A stretch of 64,000 nt of DNA from Paracoccus seriniphilus (GCF_028553745.1 NZ_CP067130.1:248001-312000); one strand, 5' to 3'. Shown: positions 43,334 to 53,265, numbered from the stretch's first letter. Translations and numbers: made by a program. The notes: generated from the sequence alone by a model not told the origin.

Positions 43334-44643
43334 CCGCGCAATCGGATGGCAGCATCGCCAGGACTGAAATTCAGGGCGAGGGGCAAGAGATCGCCGTGGT
43401 GGGCGCCGGTATCATTGGCGTCACCACGGCCTATCATCTTGCCCGCGCCGGACATCGGGTCACCGTGATCGACCGCGCCGCCGGTCCCGCCGAAACCTGC
43501 AGCTTTGCCAATGCCGGAATCATCGCCGTGGGTCATGCTGAAAGCTGGGCTGGACCGGATGCGCCGCGCCAGATGCTGCGCGCGCTGGCCGGGCGAGATC
43601 CCAGCGTCCGCGTCAGCCGGTTGCTGGATCCGGCGCTGTGGCGCTGGGGGCTGGGATTTCTGCGCAACTGTTCAACAGCCGCCCACAAGCGCAATTCAGA
43701 CGCCATGCTGCGTCTGGCGCGGCTGGGTCGCAGCACGTTGCAGCAGATGGAGGCCGAACTGGGCTTTCCCTTTGCCCAGGGTCACGATGGGGTCGTCTAT
43801 CTTTATACATCGGCAAGGCAATTTGCCGCGCGGTTGCAAGGCCCGATCGGTGGCGAGACCGGCTTTGCCGCCTGCAGTGCCGATCAGCTGACCGAACTGG
43901 AACCGGCCCTGAGCGCCTTTGCGGGGCAATTGCAGGGCGGGCTGGTCTCGAATGTCGATTCCAAGGGTGATTGTCGATCCTTTGCCCGGCAACTGGCCGA
44001 TTGGCTGGCGCGCGAGAAGGGCGTTCGTTTCCGCTTTGGCTGCGAGGTTGCGGGGATCGAGCGTGACGCAAACCGCGCCAATGCGCTGCTGACCGATCAG
44101 GGCCGCATCGACTGTGCGCAGATCGTGCTGGCCACAGGTGTGGCGACACCGCGGCTGCTGCGCCCGCTGGGGCTGCGCGCGTCGATCTATCCGGTCAAGG
44201 GCTACTCGGCCACATATCCGATCCTTGACCCCTCGCGCATCCCCGCACGGCCCTTTGTTGACGAGACCAGCCTGCTGGCCGTCACCCGGCTGGACGACAG
44301 GCTGCGCGTTACCGCCATTGCCGAATTTGCCGGCCATGACAACCGGGTGCGCCCCGACCGGCTGGCCTATCTGGACGACTATGTCCGCCGCCATTTCAAG
44401 GGTGCGGTCGATCTGGACGGTGCCAGCCATTGGGCGGGATTGCGCCCGACCACGCCCAGTGGGCGCCCCTATCTGGGACAGCTGAAGCCGGTCCCCAATA
44501 TCTGGATCAATGCCGGTCACGGCCAGCTTGGCTGGACCATGTCGGCCGGGGCCGGGCTGGTGCTGGCCAATCAGATCGCGGGGCAGGCGTCCGGTCTTGG
44601 CGCGATCTCGGAGCAGGCCGGATGGCTGAATGCTCCGCAATGA
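43330..44643 (+). CDS. D-amino-acid dehydrogenase-like FAD enzyme (DadA family)
   Basis: 437 residues. FAD-binding motif is EIAVVGAGIIGVTTAYHLAR (about residues 20-39), followed by CSFANAGIIAV, which is close to the DadA consensus. The C-terminus holds WAGLRPTTPSGRPYLG and NAGHGQLGWTMSAGAG. DadA enzymes oxidise D-amino acids to keto acids plus ammonia and pass electrons to the respiratory chain. It follows a PuuB-like paralogue. No alanine racemase is adjacent. Confidence 0.87.
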   Translation: MTAQSDGSIARTEIQGEGQEIAVVGAGIIGVTTAYHLARAGHRVTVIDRAAGPAETCSFANAGIIAVGHAESWAGPDAPRQMLRALAGRDPSVRVSRLLDPALWRWGLGFLRNCSTAAHKRNSDAMLRLARLGRSTLQQMEAELGFPFAQGHDGVVYLYTSARQFAARLQGPIGGETGFAACSADQLTELEPALSAFAGQLQGGLVSNVDSKGDCRSFARQLADWLAREKGVRFRFGCEVAGIERDANRANALLTDQGRIDCAQIVLATGVATPRLLRPLGLRASIYPVKGYSATYPILDPSRIPARPFVDETSLLAVTRLDDRLRVTAIAEFAGHDNRVRPDRLAYLDDYVRRHFKGAVDLDGASHWAGLRPTTPSGRPYLGQLKPVPNIWINAGHGQLGWTMSAGAGLVLANQIAGQASGLGAISEQAGWLNAPQ

Positions 44644-44783
44644 TTTCAACGCGAACAGGAAGGGCAGACATGTACCCCTGACCTGCGCCCCTGACTTCTT
44701 CCACTGCGGGGTGAAGTCACAACCCAGAAGAGCCCGGCAAACGGGCCGCGCCGATCTACACAGAACAACAGAGAGAATAACCC

Positions 44784-46190
44784 ATGGAACTACAGACGAC
44801 AGACGTGCGTCCTTCGGTCTGGATGGCCCTTGTGCCCATCGTCCTGACGCTTGCGCTTCTTGGCGTGCAGATCTTCTATTACGGGGATTTCACCCCGCAT
44901 ATCCCGCTGGCCATCGGTATTGCGCTGACCGCGCTGGTCGGGCTGGCCGAGGGGCTGAAATGGGATCAGGTCGAAAAGGGGGTCTTCCACGTCATCGCGG
45001 TGTCCTTTCCTGCTGTCTCGGTCTTGCTGCTGGTCGGCATGATCGTGGGCACCTGGATCGCCTCGGGCACCGTGCCGACGCTGATCTATTACGGGCTGTC
45101 GCTGTTGTCGCCGCAGATCTTTCTTGCCGCGGGCATGGTGCTGTGTTCGATCGTGTCGCTGTCGCTCGGCACCTCATGGGGAACCGTGGGCACCGTCGGT
45201 CTGGCACTGATGGGCATTGGGGAAGGGTTCGGCATCCCCGCCTATTGGACCGCCGGGGCGGTGGTTTCGGGTGCCTTCTTCGGGGACAAGATCTCGCCGC
45301 TGTCGGACACCACGAATCTGGCACCCGCAGTCACCGAGACGAATGTGTTTGACCATATCCGCAACATGATCCCGACCACGATCCCGGCCATGCTGATCGC
45401 GCTGGCGATCTATACCGTCGTCGGCTTCACCATGATCGGCGATGCGCCCTCCTTCGAGCGGATCGAAAGCTTCAAATCGGCCCTGTCAGGGGCATTTGTC
45501 ATCTCTCCATGGCTGCTCTTGCCGGCGGTGCTGGTCATCACTCTGGCCGTGCTGAAGATGCCCGCAATTCCGACGCTGTTCATCGGGGTCGTGCTGGCCT
45601 CGATCATGGCGGCGGTCGTGCAGGGCGCACAGCTTCACGACATCTTCACCTATGCCAACTACGGCTACAAGGTCGAGACCGGCGTCGAGGCGATGGACAA
45701 GCTGATGAACCGTGGCGGCATTCAGTCGATGATGTGGACCATCTCGCTGATCCTGATTGCGCTGGGTTTCGGTGGCGCGCTGGAGCGCACGGGCTGTCTG
45801 GCGACACTGATCGAGGTGCTGACCACGCGGGTCAAGAGCTTTGCCGGAATCCAGACCTCGGCGATCATGGCTTCGGTCGCGACCAATACCGTCGCCGGGG
45901 ATCCCTATCTGTCGATCGCGCTGCCGGGGCGCATGTTCTATCCGGTCTATGACCGCATCGGCTATTCGCGTCTGAACCTGGCACGGGCCACGGAAGAGGG
46001 TGGCACGCTGATCTCGCCGCTGATCCCGTGGAATGCGGGCGGAGCCTTCGTCATCACCGCGCTGGGGCTGGGCCTGTCCGAAGGCAACTTCGAGAACCTT
46101 CTCTACATCCCGCTGTCATTTGCCTGCTGGCTGTCGCCATTGATCGGCATCTTTTATGCCTGGACGGGCCTGTTCTCGCCCAAGGCGTGA
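44784..46190 (+). CDS. NhaC-family Na+/H+ antiporter
   Basis: 468 residues with about twelve membrane segments. Family motifs are SLSLGTSWGTVGTVGLALMG, GAFFGDKISPLSDTTNLAPA, and the repeat half NTVAGDPYLSIALPG. NhaC-type carriers exchange Na+ for H+ or organic acids and amines. Its place after two amine oxidoreductases, with a terminator behind, suggests co-transcription and possible substrate import. Substrate is not known. Confidence 0.88.
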   Translation: MELQTTDVRPSVWMALVPIVLTLALLGVQIFYYGDFTPHIPLAIGIALTALVGLAEGLKWDQVEKGVFHVIAVSFPAVSVLLLVGMIVGTWIASGTVPTLIYYGLSLLSPQIFLAAGMVLCSIVSLSLGTSWGTVGTVGLALMGIGEGFGIPAYWTAGAVVSGAFFGDKISPLSDTTNLAPAVTETNVFDHIRNMIPTTIPAMLIALAIYTVVGFTMIGDAPSFERIESFKSALSGAFVISPWLLLPAVLVITLAVLKMPAIPTLFIGVVLASIMAAVVQGAQLHDIFTYANYGYKVETGVEAMDKLMNRGGIQSMMWTISLILIALGFGGALERTGCLATLIEVLTTRVKSFAGIQTSAIMASVATNTVAGDPYLSIALPGRMFYPVYDRIGYSRLNLARATEEGGTLISPLIPWNAGGAFVITALGLGLSEGNFENLLYIPLSFACWLSPLIGIFYAWTGLFSPKA

Positions 46191-46213
46191 TCCTGCGGAC
46201 AGCGCAACGACTT

Positions 46214-46243
46214 GCCCGCCCTGGTGACAGGGCGGGCCTTTTG
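46214..46243. terminator. perfect intrinsic terminator after NhaC
   Basis: GCCCGCCCTG (46214-46223) pairs with CAGGGCGGGC (46228-46237) around a GTGA tetraloop and is followed by CTTTTG. It lies between the NhaC gene and the convergent htpX gene. It is a clear rho-independent terminator for the plus strand. Confidence 0.9.
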
Positions 46244-46285
46244 TTGTCGGAATGGGATCGGGCCTGCGGGTATCGATCGGGGCGA

Positions 46286-47209
46286 TCACGACCAGGGGCC
46301 GGACTTTCTGCGGTTTCGGATCCTGGGCACGCGGCTGGCTGCAACGGGACGGGCAGCATCAAGAGTGGTCTGAGCAGGCCGCGCCGTCATGGCGCGCAGG
46401 GCGGCGATGCGGTTTTCGGTCGCCGGATGCGTGGCGAAAAGGCTGTCGCGCTTGTTGGCGTGCAGCGGGTTGATGATGAACATATGCGCCGTTGCCGGAT
46501 TGCGTTCGGCGGCGTCATTGTCGATCCGGGCCGCCCCCATGGCGATCTTTTCAAGGGCCGAGGCCAGCCAGATCGGCTGACCACAGATTTCGGCCCCGGC
46601 CTTGTCGGCGGCATATTCGCGCGTTCGGCTGATGGCCATTTGCACCAGCCCCGCCGCCATCGGCGCAAGGAACATCATCATCAACGTGCCGACCAGCCCC
46701 AGCCTCTCGCGCGAGCCACCGAAGAAAAGCGCGAAATTGGCCAGCATGGAAATCGCACCGGCAAAGGTCGCCGTGACGGTCATGATGGCGGTGTCGTGGT
46801 TGCGGATATGAGCCAGCTCATGGGCGATCACGCCGGCCAGTTCCTCGCGCGTCAGGCTGCGCAGCAGGCCCGAGGTCACGGCCACGGCGGCATTGGCTGG
46901 GTTGCGACCGGTCGCAAAGGCATTGGGCTGGGGCGTGTCGATCAGGTAGAGCCGGGGCATCGGCAGGCCCGCATTGCGCGCCAGTTCGCTCGTCAGGGCG
47001 TGCAGGCCCATCCGGTCGCCCTCTGGCACCGGCTGGGCGTTATGCATGCGCAGGACCATGCGGTCCGAATTCCACCAGGTGAATGCGTTCATGGCCGCCG
47101 CGACCAAAAGCGCGATCACCGCGCCGCCAGATCCGCCGATCAGATAGCCGACGCCCATGAAAAGCGCCGTCATCGCGGCCATCAACATCGCTGTCTTCAC
47201 ATAGCCCAT
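46286..47209 (-). CDS. htpX: HtpX-like M48 membrane zinc metalloprotease
   Basis: 307 residues with two N-terminal membrane segments (about 5-42) and two more between about 145 and 190. The zinc site is H130-E-L-A-H134 with a downstream Glu in [13 protein letters not shown]. HtpX degrades misfolded membrane proteins, with the active site facing the cytoplasm. The gene is divergent from the pilus operon and convergent with the NhaC gene. It shares the 47210-47518 region, which contains the FNR-type box. Confidence 0.93.
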   Translation of the reverse strand: MGYVKTAMLMAAMTALFMGVGYLIGGSGGAVIALLVAAAMNAFTWWNSDRMVLRMHNAQPVPEGDRMGLHALTSELARNAGLPMPRLYLIDTPQPNAFATGRNPANAAVAVTSGLLRSLTREELAGVIAHELAHIRNHDTAIMTVTATFAGAISMLANFALFFGGSRERLGLVGTLMMMFLAPMAAGLVQMAISRTREYAADKAGAEICGQPIWLASALEKIAMGAARIDNDAAERNPATAHMFIINPLHANKRDSLFATHPATENRIAALRAMTARPAQTTLDAARPVAASRVPRIRNRRKSGPWS

Positions 47210-47384
47210 CTTGGTCCTTCCGAACTGAAAACCGAGGGATCAGGCCCAATATGGGAAGCGCATCACCCTGTGCAAGCCTGCCACCCGGGAACTGCGGCGA
47301 TGCGGGTGCTTGTCAAAATCGCCGGAAAAAGTGGCATGGGGACGATATCAGCGGGTTGGCCCGGGTGATGCAAGAAGTCTTTGC

Positions 47385-47398
47385 TTGATAAACATCAA
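47385..47398. promoter_or_regulatory. perfect FNR/FnrP-type box TTGAT-AAAC-ATCAA
   Basis: The 14-bp sequence is an exact match to the FNR/Anr/FnrP consensus TTGAT-N4-ATCAA. If it is a class II site centred at -41.5, the transcript would start near 47433, and a -10-like TGCATTAA (47421-47428) is suitably placed. The pilus operon's first ATG is 120 bp downstream. The other divergent gene, htpX, starts 176 bp away. Confidence 0.75.
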
Positions 47399-47518
47399 TC
47401 GCGCAAAGGTTGTGCCTTGATGCATTAACGCAATTGTGAGAACTGTCGCGCTCTTGTATTGGCCGACCGCCCCAGCCTTGACGACAGTCGGACCCAGCTA
47501 ACCATGATTGGATCGAAT

Positions 47519-47998
47519 ATGCGCTTTGCACTGGCAGGATGCCTTGCCCTATTGCCCTTGGCTGCGTTGTCACAGACGGCCACCGACAGTTTCGATGTCC
47601 GCATCACCATCGCCGAAGAGTGCGAGATCACCTCGACCCAGACGCTGGATTTCGGCAACGCCGGCGTTCTCAGCACCAATGTGGATGCGACAGCGGTGCT
47701 GCAGGTGACCTGCACCAATTCGACCCCCTATGATATCGCGCTGGATGCGGGTGATGGCTCGGGGGCCACGGTCAGCGACCGGCTGATGACCTCGGCGGCA
47801 TCGGATACGATCACTTACCGGCTGTATTCCGACAGTGGCCGGACGTCGATCTGGGGAGAGACCTCGGGCACCGACACCCAGGGGGCAACCGGCAACGGAT
47901 CGGCGCAATCCTACACCATCTATGGCCGCGTGCCCGTGCAGACGACACCGGCCGCTGGTGATTTCACCGACACGGTTGGCGTTACCGTCACCTATTGA
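47519..47998 (+). CDS. spore coat U-domain pilin (Csu-type major subunit)
   Basis: 159 residues from the ATG at 47519, with a signal peptide ending near LSQTA; ATG 47504 is an alternative. The single SCPU domain has Cys residues in EECEIT and VTCTNS, a LYSDSGRTSIWG stretch and the typical C-terminal strand VPVQTTPAAGDFTDTVGVTV. Such proteins form the rod of archaic chaperone-usher pili used for biofilm attachment. It is the first gene of a four-gene operon behind an FNR-type box. Confidence 0.88.
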   Translation: MRFALAGCLALLPLAALSQTATDSFDVRITIAEECEITSTQTLDFGNAGVLSTNVDATAVLQVTCTNSTPYDIALDAGDGSGATVSDRLMTSAASDTITYRLYSDSGRTSIWGETSGTDTQGATGNGSAQSYTIYGRVPVQTTPAAGDFTDTVGVTVTY

Positions 47999-48012
47999 GG
48001 GACAGGCTGATC

Positions 48013-48726
48013 ATGATGAACCTGCTGTGTCGCGGCCTTCTGGCCCTTATGCTTTGTCTGTCGTTCTCGACATTTGCGGGGGCCGATGGGCTGCGCGTGT
48101 CGCCCGTCATGCTGGATGTCCCCGCACCGGGGGCGACCACGACGCTGACCCTGCGCAATGAAGGCCGCCAGCCGATCACCGTGCAGGCGCGCAGCTTCCG
48201 CTGGGAGCAAGGCAAGGGACAGGAAAGACTGCGCCGCACCAAGGATGTCGTGGTCAGCCCCCCGGCAACCCGGCTGGCGCCCGGCGCCAGCCAGACCATT
48301 CGCGTGGTGCGCACCTCCAAGCGTCCGGTGCGCAGCGAGGAAGCCTATCGCGTCTTCATCAACGAAGTGCCCGATCAGGGCCGCAGCCGCAGCGGTGCCG
48401 TGGCCTTTGCGACCGAGTTGCGCATCCCGGTGTTCTTTACGCCCGCCGGGGCCCGCAACCCCGATGTGGTCTGGTCGCTGCGCAACAGCCGTGGGGCGAC
48501 CTTTCTGGTGGGTCAGAACCGTGGCGACACGCGGCTGCGGCTGGCGGATCTGCGCATGACCGGTGCCAGCGGTGCCAGGGTCGCGCGGCGCGGTCTGGTC
48601 GGCTATGTTCTGGGCGGGGCAACCATGCAATGGCCGGTCGCCGCTGCCGGTCGGCTGGGTGCCGGTGCAAGGCTGAAGGCGGCCACCAATCTGGGAACGC
48701 TGGATGCCCAGGTCCCAGCAAGGTAG
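48013..48726 (+). CDS. periplasmic pilus chaperone (Csu/PapD-like)
   Basis: 237 residues from the ATG at 48013 with AGGGACAGG upstream; a signal peptide ends at FAGADG. The PapD-like N-terminal domain shows LRVSPVMLDVPAPG and PPATRLAPGASQTIRVVR. The second Ig-like domain carries FATELRIPVFFTPAG. It donates a strand to SCPU pilins and takes them to the usher. It overlaps the usher gene by 23 bp. Confidence 0.9.
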   Translation: MMNLLCRGLLALMLCLSFSTFAGADGLRVSPVMLDVPAPGATTTLTLRNEGRQPITVQARSFRWEQGKGQERLRRTKDVVVSPPATRLAPGASQTIRVVRTSKRPVRSEEAYRVFINEVPDQGRSRSGAVAFATELRIPVFFTPAGARNPDVVWSLRNSRGATFLVGQNRGDTRLRLADLRMTGASGARVARRGLVGYVLGGATMQWPVAAAGRLGAGARLKAATNLGTLDAQVPAR

Positions 48727-51094
48727 TCCCGGCCCAGGATATCTTCCGACCTGCTGGCTTCTTGCCTTCGCGCTCTTCACCGCTCTTGCCGGGCCGACTG
48801 CGGCCCAGGATGCCGGGGAAGGGCGCGATCTTTATCTGGAGGTCTTCGTCAACGGACAGCCCAAGAACCTTGTCGCCCGGATTACCGATCTTGGCGACGG
48901 GGTCTTGTCGGCGGATGCGGAAGAACTGCGCAACAGCGGGATTCTGCCCGACAGCGTGACGACGCGGGGCGAGTTGCGCCTGGGTGACATTCCCGGTCTT
49001 GGCTGGCGTCTGATCGAATCCGAACAGGTCATCCGCTTCATCGTTCCCGAGGGATTGCTGGCCCCCAAGGTGATCAGCGCCGGACCAGCCGAGCGCGACC
49101 CCTTCGCCGCCGAAGAAGACGCAGCCCCCGTGATTGATCATGGCTATGGGCTGGTCCTGAACTACGGGCTGAATCTGGACAGCTGGCGCACCGCAGCCGG
49201 TGAGACCGGGCAGAGCGCCTCGGGCAGTTTCGACAGCCGCCTGTTCATGCCGATGGGAACCTTCAGTCACGGTTTCGTGCTGGTCGATGACGACGCGGGC
49301 AAACTGAGCTATCGTCGGCTGGACAGCTATTGGCGCAGCGCCTTTCCGGGCCGCGCGGTGCAGGTGCAACTGGGTGATATTGCCACGCGCGGGCCGGGCT
49401 GGTCGCGGCCGGTGCGGCTGGGCGGCCTGATGGTCGAACGCAATTTCGGGCTGCGGCCCGATCTTCTGACCCTGCCTCTGCCCGGTTTCGAGGGCAATGC
49501 CGCGCTGCCTTCGACGGTCGAGGTCTTTACCAATTCCATTCGCAACTACAGCGGTGATGTGCCTGCCGGTCCGTTTCGCATCGACGATCTGCCGATTGCC
49601 AGCGGCTCGGGCATGGCGCGGGTGGTGGTGCGCGATGTGACCGGGCGCGAAACGCAGATCGACATGCCCTTTCTGGTGTCCGACGCCCTGTTGCGCCCCG
49701 GCATGGCCGATTTCGCATTGTCGGCGGGGCGGCCCCGGCTGAGCTTCGGGCTGGAAGGCGACGGCTATGGCGATGACATCTATGGCGTCGCGACGCTGCG
49801 CTATGGGCTGAGCCAGGGGTTGACCGTGACGGCCCATGCCGAGGGCGGCCCGGGGCTGACCATGGGCGGTCTGGGCGTCACCTCGCGCGTGGCGCATCTG
49901 GGCACGGCCAGCCTCAGCTTTGCCCATAGCCGCGCGGATCGCGGCGAGGGCTGGCTGCTGGACCTGTCGACCGAGCTTGAATTCGGGCGGACACGTATGT
50001 CCGGGCGGATCCTGCGCAGCGGCGGGCAGTTTTCCGATATTGCCGCGGTCACCGCCGATGCGGATCTGACCAGTTCGGAATTTCCCAACCGCATCGCGCA
50101 GCTGTCGATTTCCCGTTCACTGGGAAACGCGCGTGACGGTTCCGCCAGCCTGTTCCTGTCGGATCTGCGGCAGGCCGATATGACATCTGAAACCAGCCTT
50201 GGCATTACCTACACCCGGCAGGTTCTTGGCGATGCCAGCCTGGCCCTGACCGCTGTGGCGCAACGCGGGGCCGAGGATGATCAGCTTGTCGGCCTGCAAC
50301 TGCATATGCCCCTTGGTGGGCGCCGCAGCGCGAGCGTATATGCCGAACATCGTCGCGAAGGCTGGCGGCAATCGATGAACATCAGCGGGCGCAGCAAGAG
50401 CGGCGTGCCGGGCTGGGATTGGCGTCTGCAGGCCACACGCAATGACTCGCTGTCGGTGTTGGGCCGGGCCGCCTATGAGAACCGACTGGGCCGGGCCGAG
50501 GTTGGGGCCAGCACCTCGAATGGGCATCGCAGCCTCGGGCTGCGTCTGGATGGCGCTGTCGTGGTGGCCGGCGGCGGTCTTTTCCTGTCGCGCAGCATCG
50601 ACGATTCATTTGCCGTGGTGGATGCCGGGGCACCGGGCGTCGAGGTCAGCGCCGAGAACCGCCCCGTCGGACGCACCGGTCGATCGGGAAAGATCCTTGT
50701 CCCCGATCTGCGCGCCTATGAGCCCAACAACCTGTCCATCAACCCCGAGGGTCTGCCCCTCGATGCCGCCGTTGGCGCGACGCGGAAATCGGTCCGCCCC
50801 GCCCATCGCGCCGGCGCGCTGGTGAGTTTCGGTGTCGAGGCCAGCGCGCATGAGGCGCTGATCGCGCTGGTCGATGCCGATGGGCAGCCGCTGCAGGTCG
50901 GCGGCAAGGTGGTGCTGAACGGCCTTGATCAGGAATTGCTGGTCGGCTTTGACGGCGAGGTCTTCGCGCTGGGTCTGCAGGCGCGAAACGAGATCGTGGT
51001 GTCCTATGGTGGCGGGCGTGGCTGCAGCGCGCAGTTTCCCTATACCGATGAACCCGGCATCCTGACTGAAATCCGAGGAGTACCCTGCCTGTGA
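48704..51094 (+). CDS. outer-membrane pilus usher (Csu-type)
   Basis: 796 residues from the ATG at 48704 inside the end of the chaperone gene. An N-terminal signal ends at about residue 34 (GPTAAQDA). It has the N-terminal chaperone-binding domain (LYLEVFVNGQP...), a large beta-barrel with many aromatic-ended strands, and a C-terminal domain starting around GRTGRSGKILVPDL. It secretes and assembles the pilus. Stop and the next start overlap as GTGA. Confidence 0.9.
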   Translation: MPRSQQGSPGPGYLPTCWLLAFALFTALAGPTAAQDAGEGRDLYLEVFVNGQPKNLVARITDLGDGVLSADAEELRNSGILPDSVTTRGELRLGDIPGLGWRLIESEQVIRFIVPEGLLAPKVISAGPAERDPFAAEEDAAPVIDHGYGLVLNYGLNLDSWRTAAGETGQSASGSFDSRLFMPMGTFSHGFVLVDDDAGKLSYRRLDSYWRSAFPGRAVQVQLGDIATRGPGWSRPVRLGGLMVERNFGLRPDLLTLPLPGFEGNAALPSTVEVFTNSIRNYSGDVPAGPFRIDDLPIASGSGMARVVVRDVTGRETQIDMPFLVSDALLRPGMADFALSAGRPRLSFGLEGDGYGDDIYGVATLRYGLSQGLTVTAHAEGGPGLTMGGLGVTSRVAHLGTASLSFAHSRADRGEGWLLDLSTELEFGRTRMSGRILRSGGQFSDIAAVTADADLTSSEFPNRIAQLSISRSLGNARDGSASLFLSDLRQADMTSETSLGITYTRQVLGDASLALTAVAQRGAEDDQLVGLQLHMPLGGRRSASVYAEHRREGWRQSMNISGRSKSGVPGWDWRLQATRNDSLSVLGRAAYENRLGRAEVGASTSNGHRSLGLRLDGAVVVAGGGLFLSRSIDDSFAVVDAGAPGVEVSAENRPVGRTGRSGKILVPDLRAYEPNNLSINPEGLPLDAAVGATRKSVRPAHRAGALVSFGVEASAHEALIALVDADGQPLQVGGKVVLNGLDQELLVGFDGEVFALGLQARNEIVVSYGGGRGCSAQFPYTDEPGILTEIRGVPCL

Positions 51095-52074
51095 CCGCAA
51101 GCCGTTCCCGGCCTCTGGCCGCCCTGTTGCTGTTCCTGCTGGCGGCATTTCCATCTGCTGTCCGGGCGCAAAGCTGCAGCTTCTCGGCCAGCGATATCGT
51201 TCTGGGTCAGATCGACGTGCTGGGCGGTGGCGCGACGGATGCCGTCGGCAATATCGACGTCGACTGTTCGACCTTTCTGGGACTGCTGTCCTCGATCGAG
51301 ATGGAGATCCATCTGGGCGAGGGGCAGGGCGGGCTGAGCGGCGGCCTGAGGCGGATGACCAGCGCCACCACATCAACCGGACTGAGCTATGAACTGTATC
51401 AGGATGCGGCGCATAGCACCGTCTTTGGCGGCAGCTATGGCTCTCATGGTGGTCAGTCGGTCTATCTGAGCGGATCCAGCCTGCTGACCGTGCTGACCAC
51501 ATCGGGGGTGAATGTGCCGGTCTATGCCCGTGTGCCAGCCGGACAATCAGCCGTCACGCCGGGCAGCTATAGATCCAGCTTCAGCCGCAATCCGCTGGAC
51601 GTGCGGGTTGAGTATCGCACCTGCGCGCTGCTTGGGTTGCTGGGGTGCAGCAACCGCACGGCAAGCTTCAGCTTTGACGTTCGCGGCGAGATATCGCCCG
51701 ATTGCCGGGTCGAGGCCGATGATCTGGATTTCGGTTCGGTCGGCTTGTTGAATCAGGCCGTCGATGCCGCCAGCCAGATTCGTGTCACCTGCACCGCGGG
51801 GTCCAGCTTCGATGTCGGGCTGGGTTATGGTCTGCATGGCAGTGACATGAACGACCGCCACATGCAGGATCTGGCAGGAAATCAGGTCAGCTATCAGGTC
51901 TATCGCGACAATGGCCACAGCCTGGGTTGGGGGCTGCCTGCGGATGGAGCCGCATCGACCTCGGCGGGATCGGGGGCGGTGGAGAGCTTTACCGTCTATG
52001 GGCGGGTTCCGGTCCAGACCACTCCGCCGCCGGGAAATTATTCCGACACGCTGGTGGTGACGGTGACCTATTGA
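51091..52074 (+). CDS. two-domain SCPU protein, probable pilus tip adhesin
   Basis: 327 residues from a GTG start coupled to the usher stop. The signal peptide ends at VRAQSCSF. Two SCPU domains lie in tandem (about 25-165 and 190-327), each with the paired Cys and a VPVxxxTP-type end strand. A two-domain member at the distal end of the operon is the position and form of CsuE tip adhesins. Four genes instead of six makes this a compact version of the Csu operon. Confidence 0.87.
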   Translation: MTASRSRPLAALLLFLLAAFPSAVRAQSCSFSASDIVLGQIDVLGGGATDAVGNIDVDCSTFLGLLSSIEMEIHLGEGQGGLSGGLRRMTSATTSTGLSYELYQDAAHSTVFGGSYGSHGGQSVYLSGSSLLTVLTTSGVNVPVYARVPAGQSAVTPGSYRSSFSRNPLDVRVEYRTCALLGLLGCSNRTASFSFDVRGEISPDCRVEADDLDFGSVGLLNQAVDAASQIRVTCTAGSSFDVGLGYGLHGSDMNDRHMQDLAGNQVSYQVYRDNGHSLGWGLPADGAASTSAGSGAVESFTVYGRVPVQTTPPPGNYSDTLVVTVTY

Positions 52075-52088
52075 AGCCCTGCGCGCGC

Positions 52089-52104
52089 GGCCTGCCGCCA
52101 GGCC
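52089..52104 (+). terminator. short hairpin after the pilus operon
   Basis: GGCCTG (52089-52094) pairs with CAGGCC (52099-52104) around a CCGC loop, 14 bp after the last pilus gene. There is no T-tract, so it is a weak candidate. Confidence 0.35.
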
Positions 52105-52169
52105 TGTCCTGCCGTGGGAAAGCCGGGACGGGATCGGGATGAGGCTGACTGTCGTTTCTGCAAGCCTGT

Positions 52170-53198
52170 TCAGGCGCTGTTGCGTATGATCAGCTGGCCC
52201 TGGAATTGTCGGTCAAGGCAGGTTCCATCCGCATTTTCCAGAACATCGACAAGATAGTTTGACATGTCGGTCAGCGGCTGGCGATAGGTGGTCAGGCAAT
52301 AGTTGGGGCTGGCCGCCTGAGGAATGTCGTCGAAACCGATGACGGCGACATCCTCGGGGACGCGCAGCCCCAGGCAATGGCGCAGGGTGTCGATGACACC
52401 CAGAGCAAGCGCATCATTCTCGCAGACGATGATATCGGGAAGATCGTCGCGCCGACGCGCCTTCAATGTGTCCAGCGCGATATTCGCTGCAAGGGTGGCA
52501 TCATAGCGGGGCACCGTGACGCTGTCGGGCGTCTGGGCGAAGCGGTCCTGCCAGATCGCTGCAAAGGTCTCTTTGCGCAGAAGATGCGCCGAAATCGTCG
52601 GGGGGCCGGCGATATACAGCGGATTGCGATAGCCCCTTTCGATCACATAGGCGGTGATTTCGCGCGTGGCGGCCTCGTCATCGACGGCAATCGAGATGGT
52701 ATCGGGATTCTGCGATTGCCGGGCAAAGATGATAAGCTTCTTGAAGCGGCGCGCGCGATGTGCCGTGGCAAGAACCTCGTCATCGAACTGGATGCCGATC
52801 AGGATCGTCGCATCGACCCGGCGCTGGCTGGCATTCAGCAAGGCCGGCTGCGTGTCATCGCGATCAAGGGTGTTCACCAGCAGCGTGTCCCAGCCGCGCC
52901 GACGCAGGGCGCGGGTCAGGCGTTCAAGCATTACCAGCTTGTGTGGATTGGTGAAATCATCGACGAGCAATGCCACCAGGTTGGACCGCGTCGAGGCCAG
53001 CGCCGCCGCGCCCAGATCCGGGACATAGCCAAGCGATTGCGCCGCCGACATCACCTTGGCGCGGGTCCTGGGCGAAATCGAGGCATCCTTCTTGAAGGCC
53101 CGGTTGACGGTCCATCTGGAAACCCCGGCCGAGGCGGCGACATCATCGGCGGTGACGTTGGTAATTCTGTCGGTCTTGGGCACTTGCGCGCTTTCCAT
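52170..53198 (-). CDS. LacI-family transcriptional regulator
   Basis: 342 residues from the ATG at 53198; a longer in-frame start would add 46 residues with no family likeness. The helix-turn-helix is VTADDVAASAGVSRWTVNRA (residues 15-34). The effector domain resembles ribose-type binding proteins (LVALLVDDFTNPHKLVML and VIGFDDIPQA). It is divergent from a sugar importer, and two identical palindromes lie between them. It is very likely the repressor of that operon and of itself. Confidence 0.9.
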   Translation of the reverse strand: MESAQVPKTDRITNVTADDVAASAGVSRWTVNRAFKKDASISPRTRAKVMSAAQSLGYVPDLGAAALASTRSNLVALLVDDFTNPHKLVMLERLTRALRRRGWDTLLVNTLDRDDTQPALLNASQRRVDATILIGIQFDDEVLATAHRARRFKKLIIFARQSQNPDTISIAVDDEAATREITAYVIERGYRNPLYIAGPPTISAHLLRKETFAAIWQDRFAQTPDSVTVPRYDATLAANIALDTLKARRRDDLPDIIVCENDALALGVIDTLRHCLGLRVPEDVAVIGFDDIPQAASPNYCLTTYRQPLTDMSNYLVDVLENADGTCLDRQFQGQLIIRNSA

Positions 53199-53265
53199 CT
53201 CTGTGGCGGGCCGATTGGCACGGCGATGTAAGGATAACGGTTGCAAAAGGGAAATCCACCCGAAA

